From Zoogloea sp. (GTDB taxonomy: Bacteria; Pseudomonadota; Gammaproteobacteria; Burkholderiales; Rhodocyclaceae): a DNA stretch of 34,097 nt. Shown piece after piece: positions 16,688 to 26,119 of this stretch; within the stretch, counting starts at the first letter, position 1, and every line of letters starts with the position of its first letter. Below the pieces are notes generated by a model. That model saw only the letters and a list, made by a program, of their open reading frames with translations. It was not told where the DNA came from and ran no database searches. The position numbers and the translations under genes are program-made. The stretch lies in NCBI GenBank assembly GCA_009026175.1, contig WBTZ01000050.1:1-34097 (forward strand), written 5' to 3'.

Positions 16688-17578
16688 GTGATCAAGTTTC
16701 AGAGCCGCAGTCTGCGCGCCGTGCGCCTTGCTGCAGTCAGTGCCGCAGGGGGGCTGACGGCCTTTCTCATGCCGGCTTCCGGGGTGGCTGCAGAACCCGC
16801 CGCAGGTGCGGCCGAAGCACCGGCCTATTCGATTACCGGCAATGTGTCCTTCAACAGCGATTACGTATGGCGGGGGCTGACTCAGACCTTCGGCGGGCCT
16901 GCCCTGCAATTCGGTGCGGACTTCAGGCACCGCTCCGGAATATATGCCGGCTTCTGGGCCTCGAATGTCTCCGAGAAATGGGTGCCGGGGGCGAATCTCG
17001 AAACGGACTATTACGCGGGCTACAAGACCGAAATTGCGCCGGGCCTCTTTCTCGATCTGAATCTGCTGTATGTCTATTATCCCGGCGGTGACTATAGTAA
17101 AGCGCTGGACGGCAGAACCTTCCAGAGCTCCAGGCCGCACACCCTCGAGCCATCCATCGGCCTTGTCTACGAGTGGGTCTCGGTCAAGTACGGTCGCACG
17201 CTCAGCAAATTCTATGGCTGGAACGTCAATAACTCGGCGCCGGGCGTATTCTCGGCCGAGGATGTGCATGCCGGGGTGAAGGGCTCGACCCGCGGTTCGC
17301 AGTACGTGGAGCTGGGGGCGTCCTACGATGTGTGGGAGTCGGTCAATCTGTCCCTGCAGCTCGGGCGGGAATGGGTTGCCAACAGCTCGGGCCTGGACTG
17401 GTCCTATCTGCGGGTCGGGGTGAGCAAGACGCTGGCCGACAACTGGAGCGTGGGCCTGTCGGTATGGGGGACGACGCAGCCGGCGGCGTTCAAGGACTAC
17501 GTGGCGCTTACGGGCAGCGGCGATACCGAGAGCGTCGGCCGTACCCGCGCGGTGCTGTCGATCGCACGCGCGTTCTGA
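16688..17578 (+). CDS. TorF-family putative outer-membrane porin
   Basis: The product has 296 residues from a GTG start at 16688, chosen because GAGGAGA lies about six bases upstream and the reading gives a signal peptide (VIKFQSRSLRAVRLAAV to about GVAA|EPAAG). The mature N-terminus ITGNVSFNSDYVWRGLTQT is the signature of the TIGR02001/TorF putative porin family, and the remainder alternates aromatic beta-strands ending in a terminal Phe (LSIARAF). It is the first gene of the ethanolamine cluster, 16 bp before eat, so a role in ethanolamine passage through the outer membrane is likely but inferred. Such porins are often found next to transporters for amines or amino acids. Confidence 0.85.
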   Translation: MIKFQSRSLRAVRLAAVSAAGGLTAFLMPASGVAAEPAAGAAEAPAYSITGNVSFNSDYVWRGLTQTFGGPALQFGADFRHRSGIYAGFWASNVSEKWVPGANLETDYYAGYKTEIAPGLFLDLNLLYVYYPGGDYSKALDGRTFQSSRPHTLEPSIGLVYEWVSVKYGRTLSKFYGWNVNNSAPGVFSAEDVHAGVKGSTRGSQYVELGASYDVWESVNLSLQLGREWVANSSGLDWSYLRVGVSKTLADNWSVGLSVWGTTQPAAFKDYVALTGSGDTESVGRTRAVLSIARAF

Positions 17579-17594
17579 GCGGGGAGCGGGACTC

Positions 17595-19046
17595 ATGGAA
17601 CTCGAAAAGCACGGGCTGCATGTCGGCAGCGTCACCCATCACGAACTCAGCAAGACCCTCGGCACCTGGCAGTTGTGGGGCATCGCCGTCGGCCTGGTCA
17701 TCTCCGGCGAGTACTTCGGCTGGAGCTACGGCTGGGCTGCCGCCGGGACGCTGGGTTTCTTCGTCACCTCGGTGTTCATCGCAGCGATGTACACCACTTT
17801 CATCTTCAGCTTCACCGAGCTGACCACCTCCATTCCCCATGCGGGCGGCCCCTTCGCCTATGCCCGGCATGCCTTCGGCCCCTTCGGCGGCTATGTGGCC
17901 GGTACCGCCACGCTGGTGGAGTTCCTGTTTGCGCCGCCGGCGATCGCCCTGGCGATCGGGGCCTACATGAACGTGCAGTTCCCGGACCTCGATCCCAAGC
18001 ACGTGGCGGTGGGGGCCTACCTGGTGTTCATGACGCTGAACATCGTGGGGGTGCAGATTGCGGCCACCTTCGAGCTGGTGGTGACCCTGATGGCGATCTT
18101 CGAGCTGCTGGTCTTCATGGGCGTGGTGGCGCCGGGCTTCTCGGTGGCCAACCTGGTCAAGGGAGGCTGGGCCGGGCAGGACGGCTTCAGCGCGGCGGCG
18201 ATCCCGGGCATCTTCGCGGCGGTGCCCTTCGCGATCTGGTTCTTCCTGGCCATCGAAGGCGTGGCCATGGCGGCCGAGGAGGCCAAGGACCCCAGGCGCT
18301 CGATCCCGATCGCCTACGTCTCGGGGATCCTGACCCTGCTGGTGCTGGCCATCGGCGTGATGTTCTTTGCCGGTGGCGCGGGCGACTGGACCCAGCTGTC
18401 CAACATCAACGATCCGCTGCCCAAGGCCATGCAGTACATCGTTGGCGAGAACAGCGGGTGGACCCACATGCTGGTGTGGCTGGGCATGTTCGGGCTGATC
18501 GCCTCCTTCCACGGGATCATCCTGGGCTACTCGCGGCAGATCTTTGCGCTGGCCCGCGCCAACTACCTGCCCCACTGGTTCGCCGAGGTGCATCCCCGCT
18601 TCAAGACGCCGCACCGGGCCATCCTGGCCGGCGGGGTGGTGGGGATCGCGGCCATCTACAGCGACCAGCTGATCCAGTTCGGCGGGCAGACCCTGACCGC
18701 CAACATCGTGACCATGTCGGTGTTCGGCGCCATCGTGATGTACATCACCAGCATGCTGTCCCTGTTCAAGCTGCGCAAGTCGGAGCCCGGCATGGAGCGG
18801 CCCTTCAAGGCGCCGTTCTATCCCTGGTTCCCCCTGTTCGCCTTGCTGGGGGCGCTGATCTGCCTGGGCACCATGGTGTATTACAACACCGCGGTGGCGG
18901 GGGTCTTCTTCGGCATGCTGGCCCTCGGCTACCTGGTCTTCATCGCGGTGAAGCGGGAGCGTGAAGTGGCACCACTGGACGAGATGCTGGAGTCCGCCGA
19001 GGAGCTGCAGATCGAACGCCAGCTCGCCGCCAAGTCCAAGGTCTGA
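17595..19046 (+). CDS. eat: Ethanolamine permease (APC superfamily)
   Basis: The product has 483 residues and about twelve hydrophobic segments. It has APC-superfamily features: LWGIAVGLVISGEYFGWSYG in the first membrane helix, HAGGPFAYARHAFGPFGGY, and a conserved acidic FLAIEGVAMAAEEAKDPRRS. The HELSKTLGTWQLWGI start and overall length fit the ethanolamine permease family (Eat, TIGR00908). Its location immediately before eutB and eutC confirms the substrate. Proton-coupled uptake across the inner membrane is expected. The C-terminal 35 residues are a charged cytoplasmic tail (EMLESAEELQIERQ). It is 16 bp downstream of the porin, probably co-transcribed. Confidence 0.92.
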   Translation: MELEKHGLHVGSVTHHELSKTLGTWQLWGIAVGLVISGEYFGWSYGWAAAGTLGFFVTSVFIAAMYTTFIFSFTELTTSIPHAGGPFAYARHAFGPFGGYVAGTATLVEFLFAPPAIALAIGAYMNVQFPDLDPKHVAVGAYLVFMTLNIVGVQIAATFELVVTLMAIFELLVFMGVVAPGFSVANLVKGGWAGQDGFSAAAIPGIFAAVPFAIWFFLAIEGVAMAAEEAKDPRRSIPIAYVSGILTLLVLAIGVMFFAGGAGDWTQLSNINDPLPKAMQYIVGENSGWTHMLVWLGMFGLIASFHGIILGYSRQIFALARANYLPHWFAEVHPRFKTPHRAILAGGVVGIAAIYSDQLIQFGGQTLTANIVTMSVFGAIVMYITSMLSLFKLRKSEPGMERPFKAPFYPWFPLFALLGALICLGTMVYYNTAVAGVFFGMLALGYLVFIAVKREREVAPLDEMLESAEELQIERQLAAKSKV

Positions 19047-19060
19047 ACGTTCCAAAAGTG

Positions 19061-19091
19061 GGCGGGGGCGCCGCTTGGCCGGCCCCCCGCC
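19061..19091 (+). other. Intercistronic hairpin between eat and eutB
   Basis: GGCGGGGG (19061-19068) pairs exactly with CCCCCGCC (19084-19091) across a 15-nt loop that itself contains GGCC. It fills most of the 70-bp gap between eat and eutB and has no T tract. It may stabilise or attenuate the transcript so that eutBC and eat/porin are made in different amounts. Confidence 0.4.
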
Positions 19092-19116
19092 GGGAAGAGA
19101 AGCGGGGAATCACCCA

Positions 19117-20508
19117 ATGCCGATGTACACACACACAATCGATCAGAAGGTCCATGCCTTCAACGGCCTGAAGGAACTGCTGGCCAAGGCGTCGCCCGCC
19201 CGTTCCGGCGACTACCTGGCCGGCATCGCGGCGGCCGACTACGAAGAGCGGGTGGCGGCCCAGATGGCGCTGGCCGAGGTGCCGCTGGCGCAGTTCCTGT
19301 CCGAAGCGCTCATTCCCTATGAAGAGGACGAGGTGACCCGGCTGATCATCGACCGCCATGACCGGCAGGCTTTCGAGGCGGTCGCCCACCTGACGGTCGG
19401 GGATTTCCGCAACTGGCTGCTCTCCGACCTGGCCTCCGAGGAGGCGCTGGCCCGCCTGGCCCCCGGCCTGACGCCGGAGATGGCGGCGGCCGTATCGAAG
19501 ATCATGCGGGTGCAGGACCTCATCCTGGTGGCGAAGAAATGCCGCGTCGTGACGGCCTTCCGCACCACCGTGGGCCTGCCCGGGCGCTTGTCCACGCGGC
19601 TGCAGCCGAACCACCCGACGGATGATCCGGCGGGGGTGTCGGCCAGTCTGGTGGATGGCCTGATGTACGGAAGCGGCGATGCCGTGATCGGCATCAACCC
19701 GGCCACCGACAACGTGGGCGCGGTGATGACGCTGATCCACATGCTGGATGCGATCATCCAGCGCTATTCCATCCCGACCCAGTCCTGCGTGCTGACCCAC
19801 GTGACGACCAGCATCGAGGCCATCAACCGTGGTGCGCCGCTGGACCTTGTCTTCCAGTCGGTGGCCGGCACCGAGGCCGCCAACCGCAGCTTCGGCATCA
19901 ACCTGGGGATCCTGCGGGAGGGCCGGGAGGCTGCGCTGTCGCTCAAGCGGGGCACGGTGGGCAACAACGTCATGTATTTCGAGACCGGCCAGGGCAGCGC
20001 CCTGTCGGCCAACGCCCACCATGGGGTGGACCAGCAGACCTGCGAGGCGCGGGCCTATGCGGTGGCGCGGGCGTTCTCCCCCTTCCTGGTGAACACGGTG
20101 GTCGGCTTCATCGGGCCGGAGTATCTCTATGACGGCAAGCAGATCATCCGGGCCGGCCTGGAGGACCACTTCTGCGGCAAGCTGTTGGGCGTGCCGATGG
20201 GCTGCGATGTCTGCTACACCAATCACGCCGAGGCCGACCAGAACGACATGGACATGCTGTTGACCCTGCTCGCCGTGGCCGGCATCAACTTCGTGATGGG
20301 CATTCCCGGCTCGGACGACGTGATGCTCAACTACCAGACCACCTCCTTCCACGATGCGCTCTACGTGCGCAAGGTGCTGGGCGCCCGGCCCGCGCCGGAG
20401 TTCGAGGCCTGGTTGCAGGGGGTGGGCATCTTCTCGGGGGACGGGCGGATTCTCGCCGACAGGATGCCGGGCCTCTTCCTCGACAGCATCCGCAAGCTGG
20501 GAGCCTGA
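19117..20508 (+). CDS. eutB: Ethanolamine ammonia-lyase large (heavy) subunit
   Basis: The product has 463 residues (E. coli EutB is about 453). Family landmarks include GLPGRLSTRLQPNHPTDDPA, MYGSGDAVIGINPATDN, TQSCVLTHVTTSIEAINRG and PLDLVFQSVAGTEAANRSFG. It forms the TIM-barrel active-site subunit of the adenosylcobalamin enzyme that converts ethanolamine to acetaldehyde and ammonia. The ATG at 19117 is chosen; a second ATG lies two codons later. GGGGAA lies about six bases upstream. eutC begins one base after its stop. Confidence 0.96.
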   Translation: MPMYTHTIDQKVHAFNGLKELLAKASPARSGDYLAGIAAADYEERVAAQMALAEVPLAQFLSEALIPYEEDEVTRLIIDRHDRQAFEAVAHLTVGDFRNWLLSDLASEEALARLAPGLTPEMAAAVSKIMRVQDLILVAKKCRVVTAFRTTVGLPGRLSTRLQPNHPTDDPAGVSASLVDGLMYGSGDAVIGINPATDNVGAVMTLIHMLDAIIQRYSIPTQSCVLTHVTTSIEAINRGAPLDLVFQSVAGTEAANRSFGINLGILREGREAALSLKRGTVGNNVMYFETGQGSALSANAHHGVDQQTCEARAYAVARAFSPFLVNTVVGFIGPEYLYDGKQIIRAGLEDHFCGKLLGVPMGCDVCYTNHAEADQNDMDMLLTLLAVAGINFVMGIPGSDDVMLNYQTTSFHDALYVRKVLGARPAPEFEAWLQGVGIFSGDGRILADRMPGLFLDSIRKLGA

Positions 20509-20509
20509 G

Positions 20510-21298
20510 ATGAGCGACATCGTCACCAAGAATGGGTGGAACACCCTGACCCGCTTCACCCAGGCGCGGATTGCGCTGGGACGCGCCGGGACCAGCCTGC
20601 CCACCCGCCCGCACCTGGAGTTCCAGTTTGCCCACGCCCGGGCGCGCAACGCGGTGCATCACCCGCTGGACGAACAGACGCTCGGCGCGGCGCTGGATGC
20701 GCGAAGCCTGCGCAGCTTCGTGGTGCACAGCGCCGCGCCGGACCGGGCCACCTACCTGCAGCGGCCCGACCTGGGCCGGGTGCCGTCGGAGGCCTCGAAG
20801 GCCTGCCTGGGGGCGTTCGGTGCCGGCGGTTGCGATGTGGCCATCGTGGTGGTCGATGGCCTGTCGGCCTTCGCCATCGAGCAGAACGTGCTGCCCTTCC
20901 TCGACCTGCTCCTGCCGCAACTGGCCGCCAAGGGGCTCGCGGTGGCGCCGGTGGCGGTGGTCCGGCAGGGACGGGTGGCGATTGGCGACCCGATCGCCGC
21001 GGCCCTGGGGGCAAAGCTCGTCGTCGTGCTGATCGGCGAACGGCCCGGCCTCAGCTCCCCTGACAGCATGGGCATCTACATGACCTGGGCGCCCGCGCAG
21101 GGCACCACCGACGCCCAGCGCAACTGCATCTCCAACGTGCGGCGCGACGGGCTGCCCTACGACGAGGCGGTCTACAAGCTGATGTACCTGATCTCCGAAG
21201 CCTTCAGGCGTGGCATCTCCGGCGTCACACTCAAGGATGAGACCGCCTCGCCGGCCCGGTTGGCGGGAGGGGCGGGCAGCAACTTTCTTCTGGAATAG
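20510..21298 (+). CDS. eutC: Ethanolamine ammonia-lyase small (light) subunit
   Basis: The product has 262 residues. Recognisable EutC blocks are FTQARIALGRAGTSLPT, HPLDEQ, YLQRPDLGRVPS, VVVDGLSAFAIEQNVLPF, GDPIAAALGAKLVVVLIGER and QRNCISNVRRDGLPYDEA. EutC contributes the cobalamin-binding side of the EutB/EutC complex. The start overlaps the end of eutB closely (TGAGATG, one base between stop and ATG), giving stoichiometric translation. The cluster ends here at a clear intrinsic terminator. No eutA-type reactivating factor, shell proteins or acetaldehyde dehydrogenase follow. Confidence 0.96.
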   Translation: MSDIVTKNGWNTLTRFTQARIALGRAGTSLPTRPHLEFQFAHARARNAVHHPLDEQTLGAALDARSLRSFVVHSAAPDRATYLQRPDLGRVPSEASKACLGAFGAGGCDVAIVVVDGLSAFAIEQNVLPFLDLLLPQLAAKGLAVAPVAVVRQGRVAIGDPIAAALGAKLVVVLIGERPGLSSPDSMGIYMTWAPAQGTTDAQRNCISNVRRDGLPYDEAVYKLMYLISEAFRRGISGVTLKDETASPARLAGGAGSNFLLE

Positions 21299-21328
21299 TC
21301 TCCGAGGGTCGATTGATACCTTTGGTTC

Positions 21329-21360
21329 GGGTTGAGGTCCTCCCCCTCAACCCTTTTTTT
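21329..21360 (+). terminator. Intrinsic terminator after eutC
   Basis: GGGTTGAGG (21329-21337) and CCTCAACCC (21345-21353) form a perfect 9-bp stem with a 7-nt loop, followed directly by seven T residues (21354-21360). It lies 30 bp after the eutC stop and is the only textbook rho-independent terminator in the window, marking the end of the ethanolamine transcript. Confidence 0.93.
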
Positions 21361-21477
21361 ATGCGGCTTGATCCCGGAGGCAGCGGGTACGGGTGATATG
21401 CCTTCAGGGTATGTGTTGCAGGGGGATTTCCCGGGCCTGTATCCTGTTCCGCCACAGGACAATGGAAAGGGACAGGG

Positions 21478-23661
<2,184 letters not shown>

Positions 23662-23668
23662 ACTGCGT

Positions 23669-23712
23669 CCCCTGTGTCGTCGCCGGCCCGCGGGCGGCAG
23701 GCCGGACAGGGG
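23669..23712 (+). terminator. Long interrupted hairpin after the kinase gene
   Basis: CCCCTGT (23669-23675) pairs with ACAGGGG (23706-23712), and inside it CCGGCC (23683-23688) pairs with GGCCGG (23700-23705), with a 7-nt asymmetric bulge. It starts 7 bp after the kinase stop. Without a T tract, termination is possible rather than certain. Confidence 0.4.
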
Positions 23713-23741
23713 GAGTTTGATGTTCCTTAAGGAGACATGCC

Positions 23742-24110
23742 ATGGGAAATCCGGTGGGCTGGTTCGAGATCTACGTTGATGACATGGCCCGGGCGCGGGC
23801 CTTCTACGAGGCGATGCTGGGTGTGACGCTGACGCCCCTGGAGAGCCCGGGCATCGAGTTGTGGGCCTTTCCCATGGATGCCGCGATGTATGGCGCATCG
23901 GGCGCCCTGGCGCGGATGGAGGGTTTCAGCGCCGGGCGCAACAGCGTGCTGGTCTACTTCAGCTGTGCCGACTGTGCGGTGGAGGCGGCCCGGGCGGTGG
24001 CCGCCGGTGGGCAGCTCCAGAGGGCCAAGATGTCCATCGGGCAGTACGGCCACATCGCCCTGCTGATCGATACCGAGGGCAACATGATCGGCCTGCATTC
24101 CATGGGGTGA
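23742..24110 (+). CDS. VOC-superfamily (glyoxalase/bleomycin-resistance-like) protein
   Basis: The product has 122 residues, one VOC unit. GNPVGWFEIYVDDMARARAF then YEAMLGV and the closing YGHIALLIDTEGNMIGLHS are the two beta-alpha-beta-beta-beta halves typical of this fold. The metal-ligand positions are not all conserved in an obvious way, so enzyme activity is uncertain. A CADC pair lies near residue 75. A good ribosome site (AAGGAG) precedes the ATG. It is followed 44 bp later by an SDR gene on the same strand, possibly the same transcript. Function unknown beyond fold. Confidence 0.82.
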   Translation: MGNPVGWFEIYVDDMARARAFYEAMLGVTLTPLESPGIELWAFPMDAAMYGASGALARMEGFSAGRNSVLVYFSCADCAVEAARAVAAGGQLQRAKMSIGQYGHIALLIDTEGNMIGLHSMG

Positions 24111-24154
24111 CGGCAGGCGGCCGGATGCCGGCGCTGGAAGTGAAAGGGGAGAAA

Positions 24155-24901
24155 GTGGCGAAAGTGCTGTTGGTGACTGGTGGGTCGCGGGGGATCGGGG
24201 CGGCGGTGGCGCGGCTGGGCGCGGCACAGGGCTATGTGGTGGCGATCAGTTACGTGCGCAATCAGGCTGCCGCCGGGGCCGTGGTGGCGGACATTGTCGA
24301 AGGCGGCGGCCGGGCCCTGGCAATACAGGCCGACGTGGCGCAGGAAGGCGACGTGCAGCGCCTGTTCCGGGAAGTCGATGCCGCCTGCGGACCCCTGTCG
24401 GCACTCGTGAACAACGCCGGGGTGCTGGAGACCCAGATGCGTGTGGAAGACATGGATGCGGCGCGTATCCAGCGGGTGTTTGCCACCAACGTGACCGGCA
24501 GCTTCCTGTGCGCGCGGGAGGCGGTGCGCCGCATGTCCACCCGCCGCGGTGGCGGGGGTGGGGCCATCGTCAATGTGTCGTCGCGGGCGGCCCGGCTGGG
24601 CTCGCCAGGGGAGTACGTGGACTACGCGGCATCCAAGGCGGCGATCGATACGCTCACCCTGGGACTGGCCCGGGAGGTGGCGGCAGAAGGCATCCGCGTC
24701 AATGCGGTGGCGCCGGGCATCATCGACACGGAGATCCATGCCCGCGGCGGTGATCCGGGGCGGGTGGCGCGGGTGAAGGAAGGCATTCCCATGAAGCGCG
24801 GCGGTCAGGCGGAGGAGGTGGCCAGGGCGGTCCTCTGGCTGCTGTCCGACGAAGCCTCCTACTCCACCGGGGCGATCCTCGATGTGGCGGGCGGGCGCTG
24901 A
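24155..24901 (+). CDS. SDR-family NAD(P)-dependent oxidoreductase
   Basis: The product has 248 residues, exactly the classical SDR size, when read from the GTG at 24155, which gives (M)AKVLLVTGGSRGIGAAVA and has GGGGAG just upstream. An ATG ten codons earlier (24125) is a weaker alternative. The TGGSRGIG cofactor motif, NNAGVLE, catalytic Ser (VNVSSRAA) and Tyr-x3-Lys (YAASK) are all intact, as is the PG motif in APGIIDTEI. The arrangement resembles FabG/glucose dehydrogenase-type reductases, often annotated as sugar or oxoacyl reductases. The SYVRNQ segment after strand 2 suggests NADP use. Substrate cannot be inferred from neighbours. Confidence 0.9.
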   Translation: MAKVLLVTGGSRGIGAAVARLGAAQGYVVAISYVRNQAAAGAVVADIVEGGGRALAIQADVAQEGDVQRLFREVDAACGPLSALVNNAGVLETQMRVEDMDAARIQRVFATNVTGSFLCAREAVRRMSTRRGGGGGAIVNVSSRAARLGSPGEYVDYAASKAAIDTLTLGLAREVAAEGIRVNAVAPGIIDTEIHARGGDPGRVARVKEGIPMKRGGQAEEVARAVLWLLSDEASYSTGAILDVAGGR

Positions 24902-24963
24902 AGTCTGCCGGGCGCTATAACAGTAGGGCGGGTGTGTGGCCTGTGATGGAGAGGAGCCTTGGG

Positions 24964-25203
24964 ATGAAGCTGGATGGCGTGCGTGGGGGCTTGCTGCGTT
25001 ACCTGGGGCTGCTGGCGGTGCCGGGCATTCCCTGCTTCTGCTGGTATGCGCTGGGCGGCGCCGGGGATGCCGGCAGCGGCTTCCGGGCCCTGGCGCTGAT
25101 CGCCTATCCCCTTGCCCTGCTCGGCGTGGGGGGCATTGCGATGGCGCTCTTGGCCCGGCGCAGGAATGACGCCGCCAAGGCGCGCGAACCTGATTCCAGA
25201 TGA
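24964..25203 (+). CDS. Small two-helix inner-membrane protein of unknown function
   Basis: The product has 79 residues. The ATG at 24964 is preferred over upstream in-frame starts because GAGGAG lies about eight bases before it. Two hydrophobic helices are visible (LLRYLGLLAVPGIPCFCWYA and ALALIAYPLALLGVGGIAMA), then a basic tail ARRRNDAAKAREPDSR that should face the cytoplasm. I do not recognise the family. It stands alone between an SDR and a convergent TMEM175-type gene. Confidence 0.6.
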   Translation: MKLDGVRGGLLRYLGLLAVPGIPCFCWYALGGAGDAGSGFRALALIAYPLALLGVGGIAMALLARRRNDAAKAREPDSR

Positions 25204-25274
25204 TTCACCTCGAACACGCCAGTGGCCCGTCGTGGCCGCTCGAAGGGGGCTGATGGGGCCGCTGCCGGATGGGG

Positions 25275-25859
25275 TCAGCTTCTGGATGGGTCGAGAACGC
25301 GTTCGATCCGGCGGTCTGGAATAAGCCAGACCAGCGCCACCACTACGTAAATGGCCAGGGCCGCCCATTCGACGTAAAACGACAGGCAGATGGCCAGGAA
25401 GTAGAAGAGCGGAGACAGCTTGCCCTTCCAGTCACCCCCGACCGCGCGTTTCACGAGTGAATTGGCACCGTCCGTTGCAATGATGCGCTGCTCCAGCACG
25501 AAGTAGGCGATGGCCGCCATCAGGAGAACAAACCCATATGCGGCGGATGGCAGGGCTTCAAAGTGGTTCTCGCCCATCCATCCGGTGGCGAAGGGAAGCA
25601 GCGACAGCCAGAAGAGCAGATTGAGGTTGGCCCAGAGCACGCCGCCCGAGACGCCTTTTGTGGCGTGCAGCAGGTGATGGTGATTGTTCCAGTAGATGCC
25701 CACGTAGATGAAGCTCAGCAGGTAGCTCAGGAAGCTGGGGAGCAAGGGAGTTAACGCCTCGATGGTTGATCCATGCGGAACCTTCAATTCGAGCACCATG
25801 ATGGTGATGATGATGGCCAGCACGCCATCGCTGAAAGCTTCAAGGCGACCTTTTCCCAT
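25275..25859 (-). CDS. TMEM175-family (DUF1211) membrane protein, probable potassium channel
   Basis: The product has 194 residues and about six transmembrane segments. The N-terminus GRLEAFSDGVLAIIITIMVL is the signature first helix (R-x3-FSDGV) of bacterial TMEM175 channels, where hydrophobic residues on this helix form the potassium filter. A His-rich WNNHHHLLHA lies in the second or third helix region. These proteins form tetramers passing K+ across the inner membrane; the physiological role in bacteria is poorly defined. It is convergent with the small membrane-protein gene and separated from the PEP-CTERM gene by 260 bp that hold no recognised gene. Confidence 0.85.
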   Translation of the reverse strand: MGKGRLEAFSDGVLAIIITIMVLELKVPHGSTIEALTPLLPSFLSYLLSFIYVGIYWNNHHHLLHATKGVSGGVLWANLNLLFWLSLLPFATGWMGENHFEALPSAAYGFVLLMAAIAYFVLEQRIIATDGANSLVKRAVGGDWKGKLSPLFYFLAICLSFYVEWAALAIYVVVALVWLIPDRRIERVLDPSRS

Positions 25860-26066
25860 TGCGAGCCCTATGAAAAGTGATTTGTCCGGGTGATCCCACG
25901 TCCTCGCCCATGGGGGCGATTCTGCACAACATCGTCAAACCAGGCCAGCATGAACACGGCAGCCTCTGCCCGCCACCTCTCCCAATCCTTCCTTGCAGGC
26001 CTCGTCGGCTTGCGGAAGCCTGCGGTTGTTCAAATCTACATCGATGCCGCCTCTCCGGGGCCCGCA

Positions 26067-26097
26067 CCGACCTCGCTCAAGAACGAGGCGGGGTCGG
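26067..26097 (-). terminator. Hairpin after the PEP-CTERM gene
   Basis: CCTCG (26071-26075) pairs with CGAGG (26084-26088), and CCGA (26067-26070) can pair with TCGG (26094-26097) across a bulge. It lies about 25 bp beyond the stop of the minus-strand gene at 26120. No U tract follows, so the call is weak. Confidence 0.3.
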
Positions 26098-26119
26098 GGC
26101 GGGCGAAAGGGTGTGAGGC

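Noticed and set aside
23717-23730. FNR-like half site TTGAT-GTTC-CTTAA before the VOC gene
   Set aside because: The right half does not match ATCAA well, and it overlaps the ribosome site region, so it is probably chance.
25463-25479. Sigma-54-like sequence (TGGCAC ... TTGCA)
   Set aside because: The spacing is one base too long and it lies inside the TMEM175-type coding region.
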